Origin: Pseudorhizobium tarimense
Lineage (GTDB): Bacteria > Pseudomonadota > Alphaproteobacteria > Rhizobiales > Rhizobiaceae
DNA length: 64,000 bases
NCBI RefSeq assembly: GCF_022968135.1
Contig: NZ_JALJRA010000009.1
Location: 62,001 to 126,000, forward strand
Direction: 5' to 3'
Shown: one piece after another, positions 47,817 to 56,820 of the stretch
Layout of the letters: each line of letters opens with the position of its first letter
Position numbering within the stretch: the first letter of the stretch is position 1
The notes under the pieces: model-generated
Database searches by the model: none
What the model saw: only the letters and a program-made list of their open reading frames with translations
Told to the model about the DNA's origin: nothing
Position numbers and translations under genes: made by a program

Positions 47817-47832
47817 AATTGCCGCGGCAATT
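47817..47832. promoter_or_regulatory. Perfect 16-bp palindrome upstream of the glyoxalase gene
   Basis: AATTGCCGCGGCAATT is an exact palindrome 73 bases before the glyoxalase start. A related half-site AATTGCCGG occurs about 30 bases upstream (about 47788). It looks like a dimer-binding operator; no regulator is identified. Confidence 0.45.
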
Positions 47833-47904
47833 GCCCAAGATGGCATTGGCAAGGGTGCGGGCAAGGCCGATAACAGGGCCGTCGCAGATGACAGGGAGTG
47901 CCGC

Positions 47905-48300
47905 ATGGCAAAGATGATCCACTCGATGATCCGTGTGCTCGAGGAAGAGCGCTCACTCGACTTTTACCGGAAGGCCTTCGATCTTGAGGTGGTCGAGCGT
48001 GTTCCCTTTGACGGCTTCACGTTGATCTACCTCGCGAATGCGCAATCCGACTTCGAGCTGGAGATGACGGTGAATGCGGGGCGTTCGGAGGCTTACGATC
48101 TCGGCGACGGCTATGGCCATCTGGCCGTGTCAGTCGAGGACGCCGAGGCGGAGCACAAGCGGTTTTTGGATCTCGGTCTCACCGTCGGTAGGCTCGTCGA
48201 CATGCCGCGAGACGGCAATCCCTTCGCTCGCTTCTTCTTCGCCACCGATCCGGACGGCTACAAGATCGAGGTGGTGCAGCGCGGCGGGCGGTTCAAGTAG
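47905..48300 (+). CDS. gloA: Glyoxalase I (lactoylglutathione lyase)
   Basis: A 131-aa VOC-fold enzyme that isomerises the methylglyoxal-glutathione adduct. [20 protein letters not shown] gives the first metal His, LELEMTV-like FELEMTVN the Glu, GYGHLAVSV the second His, and [11 protein letters not shown] the last Glu. Length is normal for the monomer. A perfect palindrome lies upstream. ung follows closely. Confidence 0.88.
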   Translation: MAKMIHSMIRVLEEERSLDFYRKAFDLEVVERVPFDGFTLIYLANAQSDFELEMTVNAGRSEAYDLGDGYGHLAVSVEDAEAEHKRFLDLGLTVGRLVDMPRDGNPFARFFFATDPDGYKIEVVQRGGRFK

Positions 48301-48311
48301 AGGCGGCCGTG

Positions 48312-49007
48312 ATGCAGGAGGGGGTGAAGCTGGAGGAGAGCTGGAAGCAGGCCTTGGCGCCCGAGTTCGGCAATCCCTACATGAACGAACTGCGCCGCTT
48401 CCTCCTCAACGAGAAGGAGGCGGGCAAGCGCATCTTCCCGAAGGGAAGCGAGTATTTCCGGGCACTCGACCTCACGCCGCTCGATGAGGTGAAGGTCGTG
48501 ATCCTCGGGCAGGATCCCTACCATGGATTCGGCCAGGCGCACGGCCTCTGCTTCTCCGTCCAGCCGGGCGTGCGCATTCCGCCCTCGCTCGTCAACATCT
48601 ACAAGGAACTGCAGACGGATCTCGGCATCCAGCCTACCAAACACGGTTTCCTCGAGCACTGGGCGCGGCAGGGCGTGCTTTTGCTGAACAGCGTGCTGAC
48701 GGTGGAGGAGGCGCGGGCCGCTTCGCATCAGGGCAGGGGATGGGAGCGGTTCACGGACGCGGTGATCCGCGCAGTGAACGAGCGTTGCGATGGCGTCGTC
48801 TTCATGCTGTGGGGTTCCTATGCACAGAAGAAGGCAGCCTTCGTTGACAAGGAGCGCCACCTCGTGCTGAAGGCGCCGCATCCATCGCCGCTTTCCGCCC
48901 ATAACGGCTTCTTCGGCTGCAGGCACTTTTCCAGGGCGAACGCGTTTCTGCAGTCACGGGGAAAGTCGCCGATCGACTGGCAGCTGCCGGAACGTCCTGA
49001 GGTGTGA
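48312..49007 (+). CDS. ung: Uracil-DNA glycosylase
   Basis: A 231-aa family 1 UDG that removes uracil from DNA. It has the catalytic water-activating motif [18 protein letters not shown] (about residues 60-77), a conserved [36 protein letters not shown], and the minor-groove loop [17 protein letters not shown]. The start is ATG 48312; a GTG one codon upstream is possible. It begins 11 bases after gloA stops. Confidence 0.95.
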   Translation: MQEGVKLEESWKQALAPEFGNPYMNELRRFLLNEKEAGKRIFPKGSEYFRALDLTPLDEVKVVILGQDPYHGFGQAHGLCFSVQPGVRIPPSLVNIYKELQTDLGIQPTKHGFLEHWARQGVLLLNSVLTVEEARAASHQGRGWERFTDAVIRAVNERCDGVVFMLWGSYAQKKAAFVDKERHLVLKAPHPSPLSAHNGFFGCRHFSRANAFLQSRGKSPIDWQLPERPEV

Positions 49008-49132
49008 ACGGGAATGGCTGATGTGTTGCTGGATGGTGAACGATGCGTTCGGATGTGGTTCTCTAGGCATGGAGGGTCTCCCTCGCCAAATATCGCCCAG
49101 AAGAGGCTCACGGAGCCAGAAGGGGTTTGGAA

Positions 49133-50065
49133 ATGATCGACCAGATCAGAGGGCTGCATCACGTCACGTCGATGGCCGCAAGCGCCCGCACCAACAACGC
49201 ATTCTTTGCCGATACACTTGGGCTGCGCCGGGTGAAGAAAACCGTCAACTTCGACGCACCGGACGTCTATCATCTCTACTATGGTGACGAGGTCGGGACG
49301 CCGGGCTCAGTGATGACCTACTTCCCGTTCCCCCATATTGCCCGTGGGCGACCCGGGACGGGCGAGGTCGGCACGACGTTGTTCACCGTTCCCGAAGGTT
49401 CGTTTGGCTTCTGGAGCGAACGGCTAACGCAGGCTGGGGTCGAGGGGCTGAAGACCGGCGCCGCGTTCGGCGAGAACCGCCTGTACTTTTCGGGTCCTGA
49501 TGGGGATGGCTTTGCCCTCGTCGAGGCGAAGGACGATCCGCGCGCACCCTGGACCGGCAACGGCGTCGGGGAAGACCACGCGATCCGCGGCTTCCACTCC
49601 GCTTCGCTACGCCTTCGCGACGAAGGAGCAACTGCGGAGCTGCTGAAGTACATGGGCTACCAGCAGATCGACAGCCAGGACGGGGTCCTGCGCTTCGGGA
49701 TTCTTGGCGGCAATGGCGCAGACATCATCGACATCGAGACGATGCCGAACATCAACGGCGCCCGGCTCGGTGCCGGTTCGGTGCACCACATCGCCTTTGC
49801 CGTGGAGAACCGCGAAAGGCAGCTCGAGGTGCGCAAGGCGCTGATGGAGACTGGTTACCAGGTCACGCCGGTCATCGACCGCGACTATTTCTGGGCGATC
49901 TACTTCCGCACACCGGGCGGCGTGCTGTTCGAGATCGCCACCAACGAACCGGGTTTCGATCGCGACGAAGATACGGCGCATCTGGGCGAAGCACTGAAGC
50001 TTCCTAGCCAGCATGCGCATCTGAGGCCGATCCTCGAAGAGCAACTCGAACCGCTGGAGGCTTGA
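49133..50065 (+). CDS. VOC-family ring-cleaving dioxygenase, MhqO-like
   Basis: A 310-aa double glyoxalase-fold protein. The first domain begins IRGLHHVTSMAASARTNNAFF and the second FHSASLRLRDEGATAELL. Metal ligands are expected in LHHVT, VHHIAFAV and GVLFEIATNEPGFDRDE, the MhqO/LinE-type ending. It is followed by an MhqD-like esterase, as in quinone-detoxification pairs. Actual substrate unproven. Confidence 0.87.
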   Translation: MIDQIRGLHHVTSMAASARTNNAFFADTLGLRRVKKTVNFDAPDVYHLYYGDEVGTPGSVMTYFPFPHIARGRPGTGEVGTTLFTVPEGSFGFWSERLTQAGVEGLKTGAAFGENRLYFSGPDGDGFALVEAKDDPRAPWTGNGVGEDHAIRGFHSASLRLRDEGATAELLKYMGYQQIDSQDGVLRFGILGGNGADIIDIETMPNINGARLGAGSVHHIAFAVENRERQLEVRKALMETGYQVTPVIDRDYFWAIYFRTPGGVLFEIATNEPGFDRDEDTAHLGEALKLPSQHAHLRPILEEQLEPLEA

Positions 50066-50091
50066 GGCGTTAGGTTTCCCAAGGAGTTTGT

Positions 50092-50706
50092 ATGAGTTAC
50101 GACAGTTACATCCATCGCGCCAAGCCGGGCGAACCGGGAGCGCCGATCCTCTTCGTCTTTCACGGCACGGGGGGCGACGAGAACCAGTTCTTCGATTTCG
50201 GCGGCTGCCTCCTGCCGAACGCCACGATTGTTTCGCCGCGGGGAGACATCTCCGAACACGGCGCAGCGCGCTTCTTCCGGCGCAAGGCGGAAGGCGTCTA
50301 CGACTGCGAGGACTTGGCGCGCGCCACCAATCGCATGAGCGACTTCGTGACGGCGAACCGGGAGCGCTATCAGTCCGGTCCCGTCGTGGGGCTCGGCTTC
50401 TCCAACGGCGCCAACATCCTGGCGAGCGTGCTGATCGAGAAGCCCGGTCTCTTTGACGCGGCCGTGCTGATGCATCCGCTCATCCCCTATGAGCCGGAAC
50501 AGCGGCCGGTCTCGTCCAAGACACGGATCCTGATCACTGCAGGCCAGCGGGACCCGATCTGTCCCGTCGAACTCACCACGCAGCTCGGCGACTACTTCCG
50601 TCGCCGGGACGATCAGGTGGAGTTCGAATGGCATTCGGGTGGGCACGAGTTGCGCCCCAACGAGATCGAGGCGGCGAAGACCTTTCTCGCTCCATATCGA
50701 GGCTGA
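50092..50706 (+). CDS. Alpha/beta-hydrolase (carboxylesterase), MhqD-like
   Basis: A 204-aa alpha/beta-hydrolase of the phospholipase/carboxylesterase type. It has the oxyanion segment LFVFHGTGGDENQFFDF, the nucleophile elbow GLGFSNGANILAS (Ser about residue 107), Asp in ITAGQRDPICP and His in HSGGHELRPNEI. It follows the dioxygenase by 26 bases, in the same order as bacillus mhqO/mhqD pairs. Confidence 0.87.
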   Translation: MSYDSYIHRAKPGEPGAPILFVFHGTGGDENQFFDFGGCLLPNATIVSPRGDISEHGAARFFRRKAEGVYDCEDLARATNRMSDFVTANRERYQSGPVVGLGFSNGANILASVLIEKPGLFDAAVLMHPLIPYEPEQRPVSSKTRILITAGQRDPICPVELTTQLGDYFRRRDDQVEFEWHSGGHELRPNEIEAAKTFLAPYRG

Positions 50707-50772
50707 TGAAGGGGTTGCGAGGGTCGCGGGCGTGCCCGATAGTGGAGACTGTTCCGCTTGGGGGTGTGCCCG

Positions 50773-52203
50773 ATGACCAGCAATCACTTGAAGTTCTTCA
50801 TTGATGGCGTCTGGGTCGAGCCTGTGCTGCCGGTTGCCCTGGATATCATCGATCCGGCCACCGAGGAGCCTTTTGCCCAGATCGCGCTCGGCAGCGAGGA
50901 GGATGTCGGCCGCGCCGTCGCGGCCGCGAAGGCTGCTTTCCGGAGTTTTTCCTGCTGGTCGCGAGAAGAGAAACTGGCGCTGCTGTGGCGCATCCTTGCC
51001 GAATACGAGAAGCGTTACGAGGATATCTCCCAGGCAGTGAGCCGGGAAATGGGAGCTGCGATCACCTTTGCACGCGACAGCCAGGCGGCGGCGGGGAAGG
51101 CGCATCTGCTTGCGACGATCGAGGCACTGGAAACGTTCCGCTTCTATGAGCAGCGGGGCACCACGCGGATTGTGCGGGAACCGATAGGCGTCTGCGCCCT
51201 CATTACGCCGTGGAACTGGCCGCTCAACCAGATCGTCTGCAAGGTCGCACCTGCCCTTGCCGCCGGTTGCACTATGGTGCTGAAACCGTCCGAAATCGCG
51301 CCGATCAGCGGCTTGCTGTTTGCCGAGGTGATGGAAGCGGCAGGCACGCCGGCGGGCGTTTTCAACCTGATCAATGGCACTGGACCGGATGTCGGCCAGG
51401 TGATGGCCAGTCATCCAGACGTGGACATGGTGTCCTTCACCGGCTCGACCCGGGCCGGCATCATCGTCGCCAAGGCTGCGGCAGATACGGTGAAGCGCGT
51501 TGTGCAGGAAATGGGAGGCAAGTCCGCCAACATCATTCTGCCGGATGCGGATCTCGAACATGCTGTCTCCGAGGGCGTCATCTCGTGCTTTGGCAATTCC
51601 GGCCAGTCCTGCGATGCACCGACGCGCATGCTCGTGCCGGCAGACCGGCATGACGAGGCGCTGGCAGTCGCCAAAACCGCTGCCGCGACGCTGAAGGTGG
51701 GGGATCCGCGTGCAGCCGACACCGATATCGGGCCTGTGGTGAGCGCGCAGCAGTTCGACAAGATCCAGCGGTTGATCGAGACTGGCATGAAGGAAGGGGC
51801 CACGCTGGTAACCGGAGGACCGGGACGCCCCGAAGGTCTCAACCGCGGTTACTATGTCCGCCCGACCATCTTCGGAAACGTCTCCAATTCGATGACCATC
51901 GCACGGGAGGAGATCTTCGGCCCGGTGCTGTCGATCCTGCCCTATGGCAGCGAAGAGCAGGCGGTCGCCATCGCCAACGATACCGTATACGGGCTTGCAG
52001 CCTATGTCCAGGGGGCGGACATCGATCGGGCGCGCGATGTGGCGGCCCGGCTACGGGCAGGATCCGTCTATATCAACTATCCCGATTGGAATACGAGCGC
52101 TCCCTTTGGCGGCTACAAGCAGTCCGGCAATGGACGCGAGTATGCCGATTGGGGCATTCACGAGTTTCTGGAGATCAAGGGCATCGTCGGCTACGGTGCC
52201 TGA
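50773..52203 (+). CDS. Aldehyde dehydrogenase family protein
   Basis: A 476-aa NAD(P)-dependent aldehyde dehydrogenase. It has LITPWNWPLNQIVCKVAPAL, the GSTRAGIIVAKAAA cofactor loop, the catalytic Glu in VVQEMGGKSANIIL (about residue 250), and the nucleophile Cys in NSGQSCDAPTRML (about 285). REEIFGPVLSI and APFGGYKQSGNGREY follow. ATG 50773 is preferred. It may extend the quinone/aldehyde-detoxification unit upstream; substrate unknown. Confidence 0.92.
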   Translation: MTSNHLKFFIDGVWVEPVLPVALDIIDPATEEPFAQIALGSEEDVGRAVAAAKAAFRSFSCWSREEKLALLWRILAEYEKRYEDISQAVSREMGAAITFARDSQAAAGKAHLLATIEALETFRFYEQRGTTRIVREPIGVCALITPWNWPLNQIVCKVAPALAAGCTMVLKPSEIAPISGLLFAEVMEAAGTPAGVFNLINGTGPDVGQVMASHPDVDMVSFTGSTRAGIIVAKAAADTVKRVVQEMGGKSANIILPDADLEHAVSEGVISCFGNSGQSCDAPTRMLVPADRHDEALAVAKTAAATLKVGDPRAADTDIGPVVSAQQFDKIQRLIETGMKEGATLVTGGPGRPEGLNRGYYVRPTIFGNVSNSMTIAREEIFGPVLSILPYGSEEQAVAIANDTVYGLAAYVQGADIDRARDVAARLRAGSVYINYPDWNTSAPFGGYKQSGNGREYADWGIHEFLEIKGIVGYGA

Positions 52204-52237
52204 CGTCCTGTCTGGTGCTCCGCTATAAGCGCGGCGT

Positions 52238-52986
52238 TCAACCCGGCGGGTTCGGGTAGGTCCAGGATTTAAGCGCGCACAGGTTGGGCGTTTTCTTAGT
52301 GATGTGCTCGTCAATGCGGGACATGAGGTGGTCGAGCAGGCTGACCGCCTCCGCAACGGCTGCACCCTTGTTCAGCATCAAGCATTCAGCGCGCGCCGCC
52401 ATGGCCGCATCGGTCATCTCGCCGCGTGTGGGGATCCCGCTTTCACCAGGTCTTCCAGCACGTGGGTCGCCCAGATTGTCGGGACGGACGCCGCCTCGCA
52501 GAGCCAGAGGATCTCCTCCTGCATATCGGCGGCGCGCTCGAAGCCGATCTCGGCCGCAAGATCGCCGCGGGCAATCATCACCCCGAGGAGCGATGGTGCC
52601 GAAGAGCGACGGCGATCAGCGCCGGCAGGTTTGACAAGGCCTCTGGCTGCTCGATCTTGGCGACCAGGCCGAGCGGACGGTCGCCGGGCGGAAGCTCGGC
52701 CAGGATGTCCTCCAGCATGTCGATGTCATCCGGTCGGCTGAGGAAGGAGTAGCCGAGCATGTCCGCATGTTCGGTCACAACGGCCAGATCTTCATGGTCC
52801 TTTGTCGTTGATGGCGATAGGCCGAGGGCAGTGTCCGGCAGGTTCAGGCCCTTTTCCCACTTTAGCTTGGTGCCGTTGATCTTCGTGCGGGTCACCCGGA
52901 TGACAGCTCGTTTTGCGAGAGTTCTTCGACCAGCCCCTCGAGCTTTCCGTCGTCCTAGCGGATGCGGTCGCCCACTTTGAACAGGG
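52238..52986 (-). pseudogene. Decayed pyruvate-kinase-like gene
   Basis: On the minus strand three frames together encode pieces of a pyruvate kinase: TRTKINGTKLKWEKGLNLPD.., then [20 protein letters not shown] and [13 protein letters not shown], then [20 protein letters not shown], ending TYPNPPG at a TGA at 52238. A TAG at 52955-52957 interrupts the first piece (KVGDRIR stop DDGKLEGLVEEL). The upstream half is missing: the remnant starts directly against the lytic transglycosylase gene. At least three frameshifts, near 52900, 52590 and 52435. Not functional. Confidence 0.85.
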
Positions 52987-53559
52987 CTAGTAACCGCAGG
53001 AGCGGAGTTGGGCCTCGTAGCGGGAGGCGATATTGGCCGATCGCTGAGCACCTTTTCGCGCAGTTGACGTGAAGGAGCCGCGTGAATAGCCGGCATGGCC
53101 GGTGTAATAGGCGAGGTAGAGGTTGTAGCTGTCACCGAGCGGTATGCCGTTCTTCAGGTGGCTGCGATTGTGATACCAGCCGATGAAGTGGATCGCATCG
53201 CCGAAATCGCTCCGCCTCGCCGACCACCGGCCAGTCGCCCGCTGATACTCCGCCCACGTGCCATCCAAGGCCTGGGCATAGCCATAGGCGGTCGACTGGC
53301 GCTTCCAGGGGATGAAACCGAGCAGCTTGGTGCGCGGTGGACGGGCACGGGGGCGGAAGCCTGACTCAGTATAAACCGTCGCCATCAGCACCGGCACCGG
53401 AACGCCGAACTCTCGTTCGACCTTCTTGGCTTCTCTCGACCAGTTGTTGAACAGCCCGTCACGCTGCTCGAAGATCGCGCAGGCATTGGTGATCTGGCTG
53501 GGGGCGGACGCGCAGGCTGAGAGCAACAGCAGGAGCGCGATGGAAAACGCAATACGCAT
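52987..53559 (-). CDS. Lytic transglycosylase lipoprotein (SLT domain)
   Basis: A 190-aa lipoprotein: MRIAFSIALLLLLSAC ends in a lipobox (LSAC, Cys16). The SLT domain has the catalytic Glu in LMATVYTESGFRPRARPPR (about residue 66), then STAYGYAQALDGTWAEYQ, IHFIGWYHNRS and YYTGHAGYSRG. It cleaves peptidoglycan with anhydro product formation. It abuts the decayed pyruvate-kinase-like remnant. Confidence 0.88.
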   Translation of the reverse strand: MRIAFSIALLLLLSACASAPSQITNACAIFEQRDGLFNNWSREAKKVEREFGVPVPVLMATVYTESGFRPRARPPRTKLLGFIPWKRQSTAYGYAQALDGTWAEYQRATGRWSARRSDFGDAIHFIGWYHNRSHLKNGIPLGDSYNLYLAYYTGHAGYSRGSFTSTARKGAQRSANIASRYEAQLRSCGY

Positions 53560-53828
53560 CGCTAGACCTCTTGGTTGAGAAGAGTGTTGGCGCGTAAAAT
53601 TTAACGAAAAGTTTAAGGACCCGGATTCCGGCCGCTGCAGAGCAAAAAAGGCAGACTGTCCAATGCGGGAAAGAAAACGACTTTCGATAAATTCGAATCT
53701 TTTTGCTTAAGCCGCCTGAAATTCCCATCCGCTATCGGGATACATAACGGCATCAGGCCAGCAGCTCGGGATGAACCCGAAACCATGAGGCGGCAACAAA
53801 GCTGCCCGACCAGAACAGGGTCTCAGTC

Positions 53829-54362
53829 ATGTCGATGAAACGTCTTGCCAGTATGGCATTTATGGCTGCAATCATCTCCGCGCCTGCGGCTTATGCTGCC
53901 GGCCCTGCCGGCTTTGCGGCATCTCCGGCACATGAACTCCAACTGGCGGAAGGGGGTATCGTTGAGAGGGCTGCTCGCATCCTCGACCGGAATAGCGCGA
54001 TGGGACTGCTGCGCGTCAACCAGGCGGTCAATCGGGCGATTGGCGATCTGGATAGCTATTTCGACGGGCTTGCTGCGGGGTTGGCGTCCGGTGCGGAAAC
54101 GGGCGGTTGCACCGATTGTGCAGACATCAAGCGCGACCGGCTCCTGGCTCTTGGCTGGCGAAAGGACATGATGCGGATCGCCTACGCCGTCAGCGACCGT
54201 GGCCGCATTCAGCGTGTGCTGGTTGTGCGAACGGATCGTGGCGAGGTGGTGCTCGGAGAGCACCTCGCGTTCATCCGGGGTTCGCGTGAGCAACAAGCGG
54301 GTTTGGCCGCTGAGACGTTCCGGCGCGACACATCGCCAGCAACGTCCTATTCCGATATCTAA
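53829..54362 (+). CDS. Transglutaminase-like (BTLCP-type) exported protein, degenerate active site
   Basis: A 177-aa protein with a signal peptide (about residues 1-24). The mature part resembles the bacterial transglutaminase-like cysteine proteinase family: VNQAVNRAIGDLDSYF, then GGCTDCADIKRDRLLALGWRKDMM with the Cys kept (short form GCTDCADIKR). Where the family has a catalytic His (GHAVL..) this protein reads RIQRVLVVRTDRG, and the following Asp position is Gly. It is probably not an active protease. Homologues occur in rhizobial secreted proteins. Confidence 0.7.
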   Translation: MSMKRLASMAFMAAIISAPAAYAAGPAGFAASPAHELQLAEGGIVERAARILDRNSAMGLLRVNQAVNRAIGDLDSYFDGLAAGLASGAETGGCTDCADIKRDRLLALGWRKDMMRIAYAVSDRGRIQRVLVVRTDRGEVVLGEHLAFIRGSREQQAGLAAETFRRDTSPATSYSDI

Positions 54363-54378
54363 TTCATCTGAAACGCCA

Positions 54379-54409
54379 GAAAGTCCACCTCAGACTGAGG
54401 CGGGCTTTC
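54379..54409. terminator. Probable bidirectional terminator
   Basis: GAAAG..CC..CCTCA pairs with TGAGG..GG..CTTTC with two small mismatches, between the convergent transglutaminase-like and DMT genes. It overlaps the DMT stop codon. Confidence 0.45.
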
Positions 54410-55277
54410 CGCGTTCTGCGATTGCGATGCCGCCGAGCGCCAATACAAGGGCTGCGACGTGAAATGGCTGCATATCTTCACCAATAATTGCCACTGAAAG
54501 TAGCGTCCCGAACACGGGGATCAGGTTGATGAAGAGGCTCGCCCTGTTCGGGCCGATCCCTTCGACGCCCTTGATGTAGAGGATCTGCGCCACGAGCGAG
54601 GCGAAGAGAGCGGTATAGAGCGCGACGATCCAGCCGCGGGCGTCCGGCCAGATCGCCTGGCTGTTGGCCTGCTCCCAAAGCGCCAGAGGCACCGTCGTGA
54701 GCAGGGCGAAGAGGGCAGGGATCGCCATCAGCGTGCGCCAGTCGATGAGCGGCTTCCAGCGCAGTGAAACAGTGTAGACCGCGTAGGCGACGACGGCGAT
54801 CAGCATCAAGGCATCGCCGAAGTTCACGGTCAGTTCGAGCAGCGTCGCGAGATCGCCATGCGCTGCGGTGAGCGCCACGCCAACCAATGTGAGCGAGAAG
54901 CCGAGGATCTGCGCGATCGACACCCGCATCCTGAACAGGATGAAGTTGATCATGAAGATCAGCATCGGGATGCCGGCCTGTTCGATCGCCACATTGATCG
55001 CAGTGGTGTATTTCAGCGCCGTATAAAGCGTCGCGTTGAACGTCGTGTAGCCGATGATGCCGTAGAACATCAGGATTGGCAGGCGCTTCTTCACGACCGG
55101 CCAGTCCTTGATCAGCTGCGGAACGGAGATCGCGAAGATGATCGCGACCGCAAAGGTCCAGCGCCAGAATGTCAGCATCATCGGGCTGATATGACCAACG
55201 GCAAGCTTGCCGGCGACCGCATTCCCGCCCCAGCACAGCGTCGCGATGACGAGACACAGATAGGCCTTCTTGTGCAA
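54390..55277 (-). CDS. EamA/DMT-family transporter
   Basis: A 295-aa protein with ten predicted membrane spans in two EamA repeats. The first begins LCLVIATLCWGGNAVAGKLAV and the second AYAVYTVSLRWKPLIDWRTL. I chose a TTG start at 55277 because GGAG lies 6 bases upstream and the EamA domain begins a few residues later; the only ATG-type option adds 33 residues unlike the family. Such proteins usually export small metabolites. It is divergent from purA. Confidence 0.82.
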   Translation of the reverse strand: MHKKAYLCLVIATLCWGGNAVAGKLAVGHISPMMLTFWRWTFAVAIIFAISVPQLIKDWPVVKKRLPILMFYGIIGYTTFNATLYTALKYTTAINVAIEQAGIPMLIFMINFILFRMRVSIAQILGFSLTLVGVALTAAHGDLATLLELTVNFGDALMLIAVVAYAVYTVSLRWKPLIDWRTLMAIPALFALLTTVPLALWEQANSQAIWPDARGWIVALYTALFASLVAQILYIKGVEGIGPNRASLFINLIPVFGTLLSVAIIGEDMQPFHVAALVLALGGIAIAERGKPASV

Positions 55278-55463
55278 GGGAGACTCCGTAGGGGGCAGGC
55301 GGGAGTATTTCAGGTCGCAGGCTGATAGACCGCTCGTTTGTGCTTTGTCACGCAAAAACCGCTTTTGTCTCCACAAACGGTTCGCTTTCCTGGCATCTTG
55401 GTTTTATAGATGCGCCGGTTTGAGTGGGCGCAACAGCTTGCGCGGAAATAGGAAAGCGAAGAA

Positions 55464-56762
<1,299 letters not shown>

Positions 56763-56820
56763 TGTTCACGATTGATCAATCATCATTCGGTGAACGACCA
56801 CTGATCATGAGAAAGTGCTG

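Noticed and set aside
53601-53616. TTAA-N8-TTAA as a full CtrA site before the lytic transglycosylase
   Set aside because: The full site needs a 7-base spacer; here it is 8, in AT-rich sequence where chance matches are easy.
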